Origin: Limnobaculum eriocheiris | GTDB taxonomy: Bacteria; Pseudomonadota; Gammaproteobacteria; Enterobacterales; Enterobacteriaceae | Assembly: GCF_021010575.1 (NCBI RefSeq) | Contig: NZ_JAJNAG010000037.1 | Coordinates: 1 to 33,672, forward strand | Length of the DNA stretch: 33,672 nt | Direction of reading: 5' to 3' | Shown here: in pieces, positions 17,928 through 27,229 of the stretch | Position numbering within the stretch: the first letter of the stretch is position 1 | How the letters are laid out: every line of letters starts with the position of its first letter | Position numbers and translations under genes: made by a program | Notes under the pieces: model-generated | Databases searched by the model: none | Told to the model about the DNA's origin: nothing | Seen by the model: the letters and a program-made list of their open reading frames with translations, nothing else

Positions 17928-19418
17928 ATGTTAAATTTGAGAACGCCAAAGCGCATCGTTATTCTCGGTGGTGGAACAGCAGGATGGTTTGCCGCGCTGA
18001 CATTACGTCGTATTTTTAGTGCTAATGTGGAAGTTCGGGTTATTGAATCCAGTCAGATTGGTATTGTTGGTGTAGGTGAAGGCGGACTGCTGAATATTTA
18101 TGATGCCTTGCAACGTAACCAAATCGATATAAAAGAGTTTATGGCAGAAACCGATGCGACATTTAAATGGGGTTTCAGCTATGAAGGTTGGCGCACCGGT
18201 AAAGCCGATGACAAATTCTACCATCTGTTTACCTCTGCGCGTGGCGAAGGTACACAGTGGGTTGAAGGCGGTTTCCTGCCATATTATTCTGCATTAATTA
18301 ATCAGGGCGTACCGCTGGAATCATGGATTCGTGGTTTCCAACTGATTAAAAATAATGCATCAATGGAAGAAGCGATTAAGGCAGTAGACGAAGATCGTAC
18401 CGACCTGGTGACCTCTTTCCACTTCGACAGCTACAAAATTGCTAAATACATGAAGAAAGTGGCGCTGTCTCGTGGTGTGGTTCATGAAGATGTGCTGGTG
18501 AAAGACTTCGTTCGTAATGAAGAAGGGCTGGTTACTAAGCTAATCACCGAGAAAGGTGAAGTTGAGCTAGACTTCCTGATCGACTCCAGTGGTCTGACCC
18601 GTCAGGTCATGGCGAAAATGCCAGGAGCGCGTTGGCAGACCTTTAAAGACTATCTGTTGATGGATAGCGCTATTCCGTTCTATATGCCTCACCCAAATAA
18701 AAATCCAATGTTGATTACTCGTGCTATCACCATGGATGCTGGCTGGATGTGGCAGATTCCTCTGTCTACTCGCGTTGGTGCGGGCTATGTATTCAGCAGC
18801 AAACATAAGAGCGAAGCCGATGCGATTGATGAGATTCAGAAGTATCTCGGATTTGAAATTGAGCCTCATAAAACGATTCGCTTTGATCCGGGTTGCTATG
18901 AGCAAGTGTGGATTAAGAACGTTATGTCTCTGGGCCTCTCTTCTGGCTTCGTGGAACCGCTGGAAGCCACTTCAATTGGCCAGATGATCGAGCAGCTACG
19001 CAATTTCGAGCGTGTGCTGGTATCAAGTCAGGGCATTATTTCTGAAAACAGTATCCGTGAATATAACGAAGCTAACCTGGCCTCATGGCACGGTATTCGC
19101 GATTTCCTGCGTATGCACTATGACTGTACCCGTAACGATACTCCATTGTGGCAAGAAGTGAATAAATCACCAATGACAGAGCGTTATGCTGAATTCAGAA
19201 GGTGTATTCAGGAACGTACACCTCACCTGATCGATGTAGAAAACTATGCGATGAATGGTTGGGGCGGCATCTTCCACCCGGTTAACTGGATGTCGGTTGC
19301 TGTTCCTTTAGGTTTGGTTCCGGTGAGTGCAGCAGGTATGGACTTACTGTGGTTATCTAAAGATAAGCAACAGAAAGCGCTGGATTTTGTTAATCGGGTT
19401 AAAGAGAAGGGCTGGTAA
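17928..19418 (+). CDS. flavin-dependent tryptophan-halogenase-family protein
   Basis: This 496-residue protein has the fold of PrnA-type FADH2 halogenases. FAD binding: ILGGGTAGW (12-20). The proposed catalytic Lys of PrnA (Lys79) aligns with Lys80 in DATFKWGF. The halogenase signature WxWxIP is WMWQIP (273-278), and GLSSGFVEPLEATSI (336-350) carries the conserved Glu residues. One difference: the usual GVGEATxP is GVGEGGLLNI (48-57). The end from about 400 is diverged from PrnA. It may halogenate an indole or another aromatic, or be a non-halogenating relative. No flavin reductase, carrier protein or NRPS/PKS gene is near. It stands alone with its own leader and strong terminator between ubiA and plsB. 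Confidence 0.88.
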   Translation: MLNLRTPKRIVILGGGTAGWFAALTLRRIFSANVEVRVIESSQIGIVGVGEGGLLNIYDALQRNQIDIKEFMAETDATFKWGFSYEGWRTGKADDKFYHLFTSARGEGTQWVEGGFLPYYSALINQGVPLESWIRGFQLIKNNASMEEAIKAVDEDRTDLVTSFHFDSYKIAKYMKKVALSRGVVHEDVLVKDFVRNEEGLVTKLITEKGEVELDFLIDSSGLTRQVMAKMPGARWQTFKDYLLMDSAIPFYMPHPNKNPMLITRAITMDAGWMWQIPLSTRVGAGYVFSSKHKSEADAIDEIQKYLGFEIEPHKTIRFDPGCYEQVWIKNVMSLGLSSGFVEPLEATSIGQMIEQLRNFERVLVSSQGIISENSIREYNEANLASWHGIRDFLRMHYDCTRNDTPLWQEVNKSPMTERYAEFRRCIQERTPHLIDVENYAMNGWGGIFHPVNWMSVAVPLGLVPVSAAGMDLLWLSKDKQQKALDFVNRVKEKGW

Positions 19419-19440
19419 TTCGGCCTTATCGATAATGCAT

Positions 19441-19469
19441 AAAAGCCTGCTAATTAGCAGGCTTTTTTA
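19441..19469 (+). terminator. Rho-independent terminator of the halogenase-like gene
   Basis: AAAAGCCTGC and GCAGGCTTTT form a 10-bp stem around TAATTA, followed by further T. It lies 22 bp after the stop codon and is strong. Confidence 0.9.
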
Positions 19470-19487
19470 TGGTTTGAGTTTAGACGG

Positions 19488-19507
19488 TTAAGCTAACGTT
19501 AGCTTAA
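19488..19507. repeat. 20-bp perfect palindrome between convergent genes
   Basis: TTAAGCTAACGTTAGCTTAA is identical to its reverse complement. It has no loop and no T tract, so it is unlike a terminator and more like a site for a dimeric protein or a junction remnant. It lies between the halogenase terminator and the plsB 3' hairpin. Confidence 0.8.
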
Positions 19508-19517
19508 TATGGTGGCG

Positions 19518-19546
19518 TTATCAGCCTCTTTATCGGAGGCTGATAA
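19518..19546 (-). terminator. hairpin after plsB
   Basis: TTATCAGCCTC and GAGGCTGATAA form an 11-bp perfect stem with a 7-base loop, 9 bp past the plsB stop. It is not followed by a T run on the minus strand, so its efficiency is uncertain. Confidence 0.6.
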
Positions 19547-19554
19547 TTTGTCCG

Positions 19555-22008
19555 TTACTCTTCTGTTGTTTCCCTTTCTGCGGGTGTTGCGGTAACGCTT
19601 TCAATTGTCAGCGTTACTTCTGGCGTCATCAGGCGGGTTAACATGCTATACATGGTCTGCATATTTTCCGGAACGGCATCACCGACATCATTGATATATC
19701 CGGCGCTGCGCAGTGTTGCCACTAGCGTAGAGAAAACGGCTTTATCAAAGAATTCCGGCGCATTAATACCGTGTAAAACGGAGAGACGTTGAGCCAGCAA
19801 GCGGCTCTCTTTTTCCAGCATCCCCCGGTTAATGCTAGGGTTGTTGCGTAATAAAGAGAGGGTAATGGTATAACGCTGTAATGTTTCTCTGACACCGGCA
19901 GCCAGTAACTGTAGGGTACGGATGCGGGAAGGAGTTAGCACCAGTAAACCCTCGGCCTGCTGGCGAATCAGATTCTGACGTTCCAGTTCATTAATCAGCG
20001 TCTCAATTACCGCAGGTAGCTCCTCTTCACTGTAGTGCATAAACAGCTCTTCACGCAGCAGCGGATAGATCAGAGACACTTGCTCCACAATCTGCTGACG
20101 GGAGATACCATCGTGATGCATCACAATGCTGGATATCAGCGACGGCAGCACTAACATGTGGTGAATATTATTACGGTAGTAAGTCATCAGAACGGCTTGT
20201 TCACGCGGTAATATGATGATCTCACCGGCATTGTCTTTTTCTACCTCAAACTTACTCATTTTCAATGCATGCTCCAGCATTTGCTCTGGCGTACTGGATG
20301 GAACTGTTGCATCTTTGGCGTAAGGTACGTTACGCAGTAACTGGGTATAGCAATCAAGTTGCTCAAGCAGTTGTTCGCGGGTGAGAGCCCGTTGGCGAGA
20401 AGCTAACAGCGCGGTACAGCACAGGTTCATAGCGTTAGCGGCCGCAGCATTGTTAATGTTAATCATTAACTTGCTGGCAATTTGATTTACGGTTGGCGTT
20501 AACCAGTTTGGCCTTGGCGTCTCTATCGGGTCGACAGATTCTCGCCAGTTAGGCACATTCTGATTCAGGTAGGTCATTAATGGGATAGGTTCACCGAAGT
20601 TGACATAGCCTAATCCTAAATTACGTAGCTTGCGCATAGTACGTACCACCTGCCAGAGATTCTCTTTCTCTTTGGTTGCACCACGCAGTTCATTGGCGTA
20701 AGTCCCCACTTCCATCACGTGTTCGTAACCAATATATACAGGTACCACGGTGATAGGGCGATTACCGCCGCGCAGCATCGCCTGAATAGTCATAGAAAGC
20801 GTGCCGGTTTTGGGTTCCAGCAAGCGACCGGTACGTGAACGGCCTCCTTCAACAAAGTACTCAACAGAATAACCGCGGCTGAATAGTTCACCCAGGTATT
20901 CACGGAATACCGTAGAGTAAAGTTTGTTGCCTTTAAACGTTCGACGAATGAAGAACGCCCCCAGACGGCGGAAAATAGGGCCAGCTGGCCAGAAGTTAAG
21001 GTTAATACCGGCCGCAATGTGCGGAGGTACCAGCCCCTGATGGTAAAGCACATAGGAGAGCAGCAGGTAGTCCATATGACTACGATGGCTTGGCGCATAG
21101 ACGATGCCATGACCGTCTTGCGCTAACTGACGAACACGCTCGGCGTTATGAACATGAATACCCTGATAGAGGCGGTTCCATGTCCAACTGAGTACGCGGT
21201 CAGTGACGCGCAGCGTTTCGTAGTTAAAGTTTGCAGCGATCTCCTCCATCATATCGACGGCATTTTGTTTCGCTTTCGCCAACGATATCTTTTTAGATGT
21301 CGCTTCTTCCTCAACCGCTTTTTCAATCGCTTTTGAAGTGAGTAATTTATTGAACAGGTCCTGACGCATCGGTAATTTTGGTCCGGTGGCGGCAAGGCGC
21401 TGTCTGGCGAAGTGCATACGGGCAACGCGCGCCAGCTTTTGAGCTATGGTCTTATCGGTGCCGTGCTCATCTGCCATATAGCGTAGTGAAACGGTTTGGG
21501 AAAAGCGCACGAAGCTGTCACGGCCTAACCACATCACGACAAAAAACTTTTGAATACCGTTAAACAGCTGGAGACGAGGTGCTTCGTGGCTTTCATTGCC
21601 TTCACGACCCGGGGAGCGGCCAAACATCACCGAGACCGGTACCATCTGAATATCCAAATCGGGGTGATTACGATGCAGGTCCAGATAGTCGTGGAATAGC
21701 TTTATCGACTCTTCTTTTGGGGCGTAATAACTGAATACCCGCGGGCCTTCATGAATAAAGACATAGCGTGGCAATAGCTGACCATCAATCTCATAAGGCT
21801 CTAATGGGTCGGGTAGTTCCTGAGCCAAGCACTGTGCACGTAGGGTTAACAGGTCTGCTTTTGAGTTATAGGGCAGGACATATAGTATCGGGCGTGTGGT
21901 ATCTAATCCCAGTTCAGCGATAGGATCAGAAGGGATACACTTGCTACGAACCAGCATTTTTATAGGTATATTCAATAGCTTATAGTAAATTTTACGCCAA
22001 CCAGACAT
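19555..22008 (-). CDS. plsB: glycerol-3-phosphate O-acyltransferase
   Basis: PlsB acylates glycerol 3-phosphate at position 1, the first step of phospholipid synthesis, at the inner membrane. The 817-residue protein is colinear with E. coli PlsB (807). The acyltransferase blocks are in order: HRSHMD (His near 308), [29 protein letters not shown] and [16 protein letters not shown] chose ATG 22008 because the family starts MSGW; an in-frame ATG 22026 would add six residues and overlaps the GAGG site. It is divergent from dgkA (120 bp between starts), as in E. coli. Confidence 0.97.
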   Translation of the reverse strand: MSGWRKIYYKLLNIPIKMLVRSKCIPSDPIAELGLDTTRPILYVLPYNSKADLLTLRAQCLAQELPDPLEPYEIDGQLLPRYVFIHEGPRVFSYYAPKEESIKLFHDYLDLHRNHPDLDIQMVPVSVMFGRSPGREGNESHEAPRLQLFNGIQKFFVVMWLGRDSFVRFSQTVSLRYMADEHGTDKTIAQKLARVARMHFARQRLAATGPKLPMRQDLFNKLLTSKAIEKAVEEEATSKKISLAKAKQNAVDMMEEIAANFNYETLRVTDRVLSWTWNRLYQGIHVHNAERVRQLAQDGHGIVYAPSHRSHMDYLLLSYVLYHQGLVPPHIAAGINLNFWPAGPIFRRLGAFFIRRTFKGNKLYSTVFREYLGELFSRGYSVEYFVEGGRSRTGRLLEPKTGTLSMTIQAMLRGGNRPITVVPVYIGYEHVMEVGTYANELRGATKEKENLWQVVRTMRKLRNLGLGYVNFGEPIPLMTYLNQNVPNWRESVDPIETPRPNWLTPTVNQIASKLMININNAAAANAMNLCCTALLASRQRALTREQLLEQLDCYTQLLRNVPYAKDATVPSSTPEQMLEHALKMSKFEVEKDNAGEIIILPREQAVLMTYYRNNIHHMLVLPSLISSIVMHHDGISRQQIVEQVSLIYPLLREELFMHYSEEELPAVIETLINELERQNLIRQQAEGLLVLTPSRIRTLQLLAAGVRETLQRYTITLSLLRNNPSINRGMLEKESRLLAQRLSVLHGINAPEFFDKAVFSTLVATLRSAGYINDVGDAVPENMQTMYSMLTRLMTPEVTLTIESVTATPAERETTEE

Positions 22009-22128
22009 AAATATTTCGAGCCTCATATAAATAACGAGTCGTCAGAATACCAGAACTCGGCGCGATCTGTGATGATGTGATGAATGATAATTGATAAAAT
22101 TGAGCAGAATTTTCTTGAGGATTTATGA

Positions 22129-22506
22129 ATGAACCAGGTGACAGGATTTACTCGTATCATTAAAGCGGTAGGATATTCGTGGGGTGGCTTGCGGGCCGCC
22201 TGGAAAAATGAAGCCGCTTTCCGTCAGGAAATTGTACTATTGGCTGTGGCCGTTATTTTAGCCGGTTGGTTGGATGTCACTCTTGTTGAGCGCATCTTAT
22301 TGATTGGATCGGTGGTATTGATTGTGGCTTTTGAAATTATCAATAGTGCAATTGAAGCGGTAGTTGACCGTGTTGGCACCGAACATCACGAACTGTCTGG
22401 CCGGGCGAAGGATATGGGGTCAGCGGCGGTGTTGATCATGTTATTGCTGGCGCTGTTCGTCTGGGTTTCTGTGCTTTGGAGCCATTTTTCTCGATATATC
22501 TCGTAA
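22129..22506 (+). CDS. dgkA: diacylglycerol kinase
   Basis: DgkA phosphorylates diacylglycerol to phosphatidate in the inner membrane, recycling the product of osmoregulated glucan synthesis. The 125 residues match the small trimeric bacterial family (E. coli 122), with three membrane segments and the signature EIINSAIEAVVDRV (about 69-82), AKDMGSAAV (about 93-101). TTGAGG precedes the ATG at good spacing. plsB upstream is divergent; lexA follows after an 88-bp promoter region. Confidence 0.97.
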   Translation: MNQVTGFTRIIKAVGYSWGGLRAAWKNEAAFRQEIVLLAVAVILAGWLDVTLVERILLIGSVVLIVAFEIINSAIEAVVDRVGTEHHELSGRAKDMGSAAVLIMLLLALFVWVSVLWSHFSRYIS

Positions 22507-22522
22507 ATATGGAGTTTGAAGG

Positions 22523-22551
22523 TTTCCATCTGGTGAATACCTGTATATACT
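22523..22551 (+). promoter_or_regulatory. lexA promoter
   Basis: TTTCCA (22523-22528) and TATACT (22546-22551) with 17-bp spacing. The -10 lies inside the first SOS box, so LexA binding would occlude RNA polymerase. Confidence 0.65.
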
Positions 22552-22556
22552 CACAG
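22541..22556 (+). promoter_or_regulatory. SOS box 1 (LexA operator)
   Basis: CTGTATATACTCACAG fits the enterobacterial consensus CTG-N10-CAG with the TATATA-like centre, and is the same as the box I recall before E. coli lexA. Confidence 0.93.
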
Positions 22557-22561
22557 CATAA

Positions 22562-22577
22562 CTGTATAAAAAAACAG
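22562..22577 (+). promoter_or_regulatory. SOS box 2 (LexA operator)
   Basis: CTGTATAAAAAAACAG, 21 bp downstream of box 1 start to start, keeps CTG and CAG ends. Two boxes before lexA is the E. coli arrangement and gives tight autorepression. Confidence 0.9.
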
Positions 22578-22594
22578 GGTAAGGGAATCGAAAA

Positions 22595-23206
22595 ATGAAA
22601 GCACTAACCGCCAGACAGCAACAAATTTATGACCTGATTCGTGACCATATCAATCAGTCAGGGATGCCGCCGACTCGTGCAGAGATTGCCCAAACCTTAG
22701 GGTTTAAGTCACCCAACGCGGCAGAAGAACATTTAAAAGCTTTAGCCCGTAAAGGGGTAATTGAGATTATTAATGGAGCATCCAGAGGAATTCGTCTGCT
22801 GCTGGAGTCGGAAGATGCAGGCCTCCCGTTAATTGGTCGGGTTGCAGCCGGTGAACCTTTACTGGCTCAGGAACACGTAGAAAGCCATTATCAGATCGAT
22901 CCGGCGTTATTCAGACCTCATGCTGACTTTTTACTGCGGGTTAGCGGTATGTCGATGAAAGATATTGGTATTATGGATGGCGATCTGCTTGCCGTACATA
23001 AAACTCAGGATGTACGTAACGGCCAGGTTGTGGTTGCGCGTATTGATGATGAAGTTACTGTTAAGCGTTTGAAAAAACAGGGTAATGTTGTTGAGTTACT
23101 GCCTGAAAATGAAGAGTTTTCACCCATAGTGGTTGATTTGCGTGAACAGAGCTTAACCATTGAAGGGCTTGCAGTTGGTGTTATTCGTAACGGCGACTGG
23201 ATGTAA
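22595..23206 (+). CDS. lexA: SOS repressor LexA
   Basis: LexA represses DNA-repair genes and cuts itself when RecA is activated by single-stranded DNA. The 203-residue protein has an N-terminal winged helix (1-70; [24 protein letters not shown]) and the self-cleaving domain with the Ala85-Gly86 scissile bond in GRVAAGEP, the serine Ser120 in SGMSMKD and the lysine Lys157 in VTVKR. It is one residue longer than E. coli. AGGG precedes the ATG. In E. coli dinF follows in the same operon; here a strong terminator follows and dinF is absent. Confidence 0.98.
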   Translation: MKALTARQQQIYDLIRDHINQSGMPPTRAEIAQTLGFKSPNAAEEHLKALARKGVIEIINGASRGIRLLLESEDAGLPLIGRVAAGEPLLAQEHVESHYQIDPALFRPHADFLLRVSGMSMKDIGIMDGDLLAVHKTQDVRNGQVVVARIDDEVTVKRLKKQGNVVELLPENEEFSPIVVDLREQSLTIEGLAVGVIRNGDWM

Positions 23207-23270
23207 TTGATTGGTATTCTAATCATCTGATATTGGCCGGTGTGAAAATCGGTAGCCGATATAACGGAAA

Positions 23271-23306
23271 ATCAAAAAGCGCCTTCACATGAAGGCGCTT
23301 TTTGAT
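23271..23306 (+). terminator. Rho-independent terminator of lexA
   Basis: A 16-bp perfect stem (ATCAAAAAGCGCCTTC and its complement) with an ACAT loop; the right arm includes five T. It is strong and nearly symmetric. Confidence 0.9.
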
Positions 23307-23346
23307 TATATGTCCCTTTAAGTCAGTTCTGACGACTTTGAAACTA

Positions 23347-23398
23347 ATATAAGTACTCCAGATTTTACGGCCGGAATAATCCATTGGTGCCGATTTAT
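23347..23398. repeat. diverged single copy of the repeat seen at 41-352
   Basis: Shares ATATAAGTAC, then TTACGGCCGGAATA, then GCCGATTT with the 156-bp units, in the same order and nearly the same spacing. The other parts of the unit are not recognisable. Like the array, it follows a terminator. This suggests a dispersed extragenic element family. Confidence 0.6.
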
Positions 23399-23468
23399 TC
23401 AGTATGCAGCAGCCCGAAGGTGTTTTAATGGCAGTTGTTGAAGAATATTTATATGGCTGAATCTTATG

Positions 23469-24023
23469 TCATGCGCCTGATGGTGGGCTTTTTTCCACTA
23501 AGATATTGTTCATTAACTGGTGCCGTTGCTGTTGAAGCTTACTAATGCTGGAATGGTTGGTGAGCAAAATGGTATAGATCTTGCCCTGATAGTTCATAAA
23601 CACAAAGATACCCGCCACGTCTTGTTCACCGTCTTTAGTACTGACTTCCAGCTGTTCGGTATCGATATTGCCATAGGTTTCTGTACGGCGAGTGATATTA
23701 ACCGACTGGAGTTTAAAACTATCGGCGATGGAATCCACCTCATCTTTGAGTTGAATACCTTCATCAAGGGATTGTGTTGAAATACGGCCCAGTAAATTTG
23801 GGTCATCCAGATTTTTTAGCAACCAAATAGAAGACAGATCGGTTTCAATAAACTGCCAACGCTCGGGTAATTGGCCGGGAAGTCCGGTGACTTCATGCCA
23901 GTTTTGAGCCTCAAGGTGTTGTCCATCATCAGTAGCTAATGTAATGGGCGTAATAGTCTCTCTGGCTGATGCACTGACCAGTGTCCCTGCCGCAGCAAAA
24001 AGCACCCATATAAACTGCTTCAT
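23469..24023 (-). CDS. secreted protein of unknown function
   Basis: I do not recognise a named family. The 184-residue protein starts with a signal peptide (MKQFIWVLFAAAGTLVSASA, probable cut after residue 20), so it is likely periplasmic. The mature part is polar with a beta-rich end (VAGIFVFMNYQGKIYTILLTN) and a final helix with many Gln and Leu. Size and order of elements recall DcrB/Mog1-like folds, but this is only a guess. I chose ATG 24023 for AGGGA upstream and the signal peptide; a longer start at 24089 adds 22 residues with no support. It lies alone, leftward, between lexA and zur, where E. coli has dinF and yjbJ. Confidence 0.75.
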   Translation of the reverse strand: MKQFIWVLFAAAGTLVSASARETITPITLATDDGQHLEAQNWHEVTGLPGQLPERWQFIETDLSSIWLLKNLDDPNLLGRISTQSLDEGIQLKDEVDSIADSFKLQSVNITRRTETYGNIDTEQLEVSTKDGEQDVAGIFVFMNYQGKIYTILLTNHSSISKLQQQRHQLMNNILVEKSPPSGA

Positions 24024-24408
24024 CTTGTTTTCCCTGGAAAATAGCCAACAATATACAGCTATATCATTAAGGTGTGTTTTGTATAACATGCTTATAAGTA
24101 TACTGCTAACATATACTCTATTTGAAAGAAAAATAAAAAGGTAATTGGAGAGAATGAATGCCAGAAAGTGTTAATTTATAATTATTAATATACGTCTTAT
24201 TCACGTTTGTAGAATGTTAATATGTCTTAAATTACTTTAAAAACAATTTATTGTGTTTATCTGCCTTGTGGTTTTTCATGAATATTATATGCGGTAAAAA
24301 AGAATATTTATTCATTTTTATCTATGTGCAAGTAGAGTTTTTATAGCTTGAACTATTAGCAAGATAAATTGATCACAGTTATCCTTTAATTTCTTTAAAT
24401 ATATTACT
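24024..24408. other. AT-rich intergenic region between zur and the secreted-protein gene
   Basis: 385 bp of low GC with no supported gene, no strong terminator and no clear operator. It must hold the promoter of the secreted-protein gene and the 3' end of the zur transcript; I cannot place either with confidence. Confidence 0.6.
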
Positions 24409-24864
24409 TTATCCTGCTTTATTAGCACATTGTGAACAAATGCCATGAGTTTCCAGTACGCTATGTTGAATAGTGAAATGGCTCTTTTCTGCCAGCACTT
24501 TCAATAGCTGATCGATACCTTCCGCGTGATGTTCAGTAACTAATCCACAGTTATCACAGATAAACAGTGCCGAAGTGTGAAGTGGTTCACCAACATGGTG
24601 ACAGACCACATAGCTGTTAGTGGACTCAATCTTATGAATAAAACCCTGCTCAAGTAAGAAATCGAGCGCACGATAGACCGTTGGTGGTTTGGCTTGTGGC
24701 TCAGAGACACGTAAGAGATCCAATAAGTCATAGGCGCTGATAGCATTTTTTTGTTCCGCCATCAGGCGTAACGCCAGACGGCGTTGAGGTGTTAAACGTA
24801 CCGCTCGCTGGTCGCACAGCTTTTGGGCTTTTGTCAGCATAGACTCAATATTGATTGATTTCAT
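24409..24864 (-). CDS. zur: zinc uptake regulator Zur (Fur family)
   Basis: Zur represses zinc-uptake genes when zinc is bound. The 151-residue protein has the N-terminal winged helix (RLTPQRRLALRLM; AISAYDLLDLLR; PPTVYRALDFLLEQGFIHKIE at about 60-80) and the structural zinc site CDNC (Cys103, Cys106) with CSQC (Cys143, Cys146). Sensor-site candidates Cys88, His96 and Glu111 are present. It is about 20 residues shorter than E. coli Zur because the Cys/His-rich C-terminal tail is missing, a part that is not needed for the two main sites. Gene order lexA-...-zur-dusA is as in E. coli, except that dusA is divergent. Confidence 0.95.
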   Translation of the reverse strand: MKSINIESMLTKAQKLCDQRAVRLTPQRRLALRLMAEQKNAISAYDLLDLLRVSEPQAKPPTVYRALDFLLEQGFIHKIESTNSYVVCHHVGEPLHTSALFICDNCGLVTEHHAEGIDQLLKVLAEKSHFTIQHSVLETHGICSQCANKAG

Positions 24865-25072
24865 TGTTATCTCTGTTATTCACAATCCTGTTAATGATTC
24901 TACCATGCTTCGTAAAGAACGCCGATAGCATATCCCCACCGGACAATCCCGGGTAGGGTGATAACAATAAAACCCTTTTCTATGATAAAATGCTGGCAAT
25001 CATCCCGCCGAACTCCATGCTGGTATAACGTTCGTCGATCAAGAAAATTATCTGGTAGCCGTTAATTCCTTT

Positions 25073-26071
25073 ATGAATTCTGATAAATCAACACAATACC
25101 CTATGCAGCGTTTTTCCGTTGCCCCGATGCTCGACTGGACCGATCGTCACTGTCGTTATTTTCACCGGTTATTAAGCGGGCAAACGCTGCTGTATACCGA
25201 GATGGTAACCACCGGCGCTATTCTGTTTGGTAGGGGAAATTATCTGGCATATAGTCAGCAAGAGCAGCCGGTTGCGTTACAGTTAGGGGGAAGTGAACCT
25301 CAGGCGCTGGCAGAATGTGCTAAACGTGCAGAAGCATTGGGCTATAACGAAATTAATCTGAATGCTGGCTGCCCTTCTGACCGGGTGCAAAATGGGCGTT
25401 TTGGTGCTTGTCTGATGGCGGAACCTGAGCTGGTGGCTGAATGTGTTAGCGCAATGAAGCAGGCGGTTTCCATACCGGTAACGGTAAAAACGCGAATTGG
25501 TATTGATGATTCAGATGACTATGAGTTTTTGCAGCGTTTTATCACCATTGTTTCACAGCAGGGTGGTTGCGATAATTTCACGCTGCATGCGCGTAAAGCC
25601 TGGCTATCTGGCTTAAGTCCAAAAGAGAACCGGGAGATTCCACCGCTGGACTACTCCCGCGTCTATTTAGTTAAACAAGAGTTTCCCCATCTGACCATCG
25701 CTATTAACGGTGGTATTAAAACGCTGGAAGAAGCAAAGGAACACTTGCAACACGTTGACGGGGTTATGATGGGGCGTGAAGCCTATCAAAATCCGGGAAT
25801 ACTGACGCAAGTGGATAGTGAGATTTTTGGTATTGAACGGGAGATCCCTCAGGCCGCGGCGGTAGTCGAGGCGATGTATCCTTATATTGAGCAAGAGCTT
25901 TCGAAAGGTACTTATCTGGGACATATTACCCGTCATATGCTGGGGTTGTTTCAGGGGGTTCCGGGAGCGCGTCAGTTCCGCCGTCATTTAAGTGAGAATG
26001 CCCATAAAGCCGGCGCAGATGTAGAAGTATTGCGCCAGGCACTGGCGATGGTGACGGGAAAGTCCGCTTAA
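25073..26071 (+). CDS. dusA: tRNA-dihydrouridine(20/20a) synthase
   Basis: DusA reduces uridines 20 and 20a in the D loop of tRNA, using FMN and NADPH. The 332-residue protein has the FMN barrel with [16 protein letters not shown] (about 15-30), the catalytic-cysteine motif [21 protein letters not shown] (Cys near 103), [10 protein letters not shown] (near 138-147), and [13 protein letters not shown] (near 229-241). ATG 25073 fits the family but its ribosome site is weak. dusA is a common prophage insertion site; I see no integrase or att-like duplication here. Confidence 0.97.
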   Translation: MNSDKSTQYPMQRFSVAPMLDWTDRHCRYFHRLLSGQTLLYTEMVTTGAILFGRGNYLAYSQQEQPVALQLGGSEPQALAECAKRAEALGYNEINLNAGCPSDRVQNGRFGACLMAEPELVAECVSAMKQAVSIPVTVKTRIGIDDSDDYEFLQRFITIVSQQGGCDNFTLHARKAWLSGLSPKENREIPPLDYSRVYLVKQEFPHLTIAINGGIKTLEEAKEHLQHVDGVMMGREAYQNPGILTQVDSEIFGIEREIPQAAAVVEAMYPYIEQELSKGTYLGHITRHMLGLFQGVPGARQFRRHLSENAHKAGADVEVLRQALAMVTGKSA

Positions 26072-26087
26072 TTTTACTCTGATAGTG

Positions 26088-26116
26088 AAAAGGTAGCGCT
26101 TATTGCGCTGCCTTTT
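26088..26116. terminator. bidirectional terminator between dusA and the aldo/keto reductase
   Basis: AAAAGGTAGCGC pairs with GCGCTGCCTTTT (one wobble) around a 5-base loop. Each strand reads into T residues, and the two genes converge on it. Confidence 0.8.
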
Positions 26117-26136
26117 AGTTGTCAGCACGGAATAAT

Positions 26137-27108
26137 TTACTCATGACCCGCCAGATTTCTCGGGCGGTATGGCGCTTCCAGTATAGCCACTTCTTCATCG
26201 CTTAAAGTTAATGACAATGCAGCGACGGCATCGTCCAGATGATGTGGCTTAGATGCACCAATAATTGGTGATGTTACTACTTTACGATGTCTTACCCAGG
26301 CCAGAGCTACCTGTGCAGGCGGGACTCCACGAGCAGTGGCGATCTGCTCTACCGCATTAACGATGGCATCTTCTTCTGCCTGATGGTTGTACCAGTTATG
26401 TGCTGGTGTATCGGTGGTTGCGCGGATAGTCTGATTTTTTCTGGAACCGGTTAATACGCCCCGCGCCAGTGGGGACCAGGGCGTGACGGCTATTCCCATC
26501 TCTTCGCATAGCGGCAGCATTTCACGTTCCTCTTCGCGATAAATCAGATTGTAGTGATTCTGCATTGAGACGAATTTTGCCAGCCCATGCTGCTCTTGCA
26601 GGGATAACATGCGCATAAACTGCCAGGCGTGCATTGAAGAAGCGCCAATATAACGCGCTTTGCCGGAACGTACGACGGTATCCAGTGCTTCAATGGTCTC
26701 TTCAATTGAGGTTTCCGGATCGAAACGATGAATGATATACAGATCGAGATAGTCGGTTCCCAGACGCTTTAGCGAGGCATCAATACTTTTCAAAATATGC
26801 TTACGGGACAGGCCACGATCGTTAGGGTTATCACTCATCGGGTTAAATACTTTACTGGCGATAACCACATCATCACGTGGAACCATTTTCAACAATGTGT
26901 TATCTAAAACCTCTTCGCTGGCGCCACGGGAATACATATCCGCAGTGTCAAAAAAGTTGATGCCAAGGTCCAGTGCTTTTTTGATAAAGGGCCGGGTACC
27001 ATTTTCATCTAATACCCATTCCCGCCATTCCGGGCTACCATAGGTCATACAACCCAGACAGAGAGGAGAGACTTTGATGCCTGTAGAACCAAAACGGACG
27101 TATTTCAT
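26137..27108 (-). CDS. aldo/keto reductase (YajO-like)
   Basis: A 323-residue NADPH-dependent reductase of the TIM-barrel AKR superfamily. The catalytic tetrad is visible: Asp54, Tyr59 (FFDTADMYS), Lys86 (VIASKVF) and His127 (LYIIHRFD). Cofactor-region motifs SSMHAWQF, NHYNLIYREEEREMLPLC and PWSPLARGVLTG follow, and SPIIGASKPHHL is near the end. The closest match in memory is E. coli YajO, though that gene is at another locus there. The natural substrate is unknown. AGGAG precedes the ATG. It sits in the dusA-qorA interval, where E. coli has small yjb genes. Confidence 0.93.
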   Translation of the reverse strand: MKYVRFGSTGIKVSPLCLGCMTYGSPEWREWVLDENGTRPFIKKALDLGINFFDTADMYSRGASEEVLDNTLLKMVPRDDVVIASKVFNPMSDNPNDRGLSRKHILKSIDASLKRLGTDYLDLYIIHRFDPETSIEETIEALDTVVRSGKARYIGASSMHAWQFMRMLSLQEQHGLAKFVSMQNHYNLIYREEEREMLPLCEEMGIAVTPWSPLARGVLTGSRKNQTIRATTDTPAHNWYNHQAEEDAIVNAVEQIATARGVPPAQVALAWVRHRKVVTSPIIGASKPHHLDDAVAALSLTLSDEEVAILEAPYRPRNLAGHE

Positions 27109-27229
27109 TTGAGATCTCCTGTTGTATCAGTAATCGTGTGATTGCTGTTGCAGTAGCCATCAATTTTTTTATCAATCACCAGTAGACAGCTTTGTAATTC
27201 AGCCAGTCGGTGCTGTACCCGGATACAGC

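Noticed and set aside
17928-19418. Part of a natural-product gene cluster
   Set aside because: Both neighbours are housekeeping genes (ubiA, plsB) and no carrier, NRPS, PKS or flavin reductase gene is present in the window.
25073-26071. Prophage or island insertion at dusA
   Set aside because: dusA is intact, and there is no integrase, att-like duplication or compositional break beside it.
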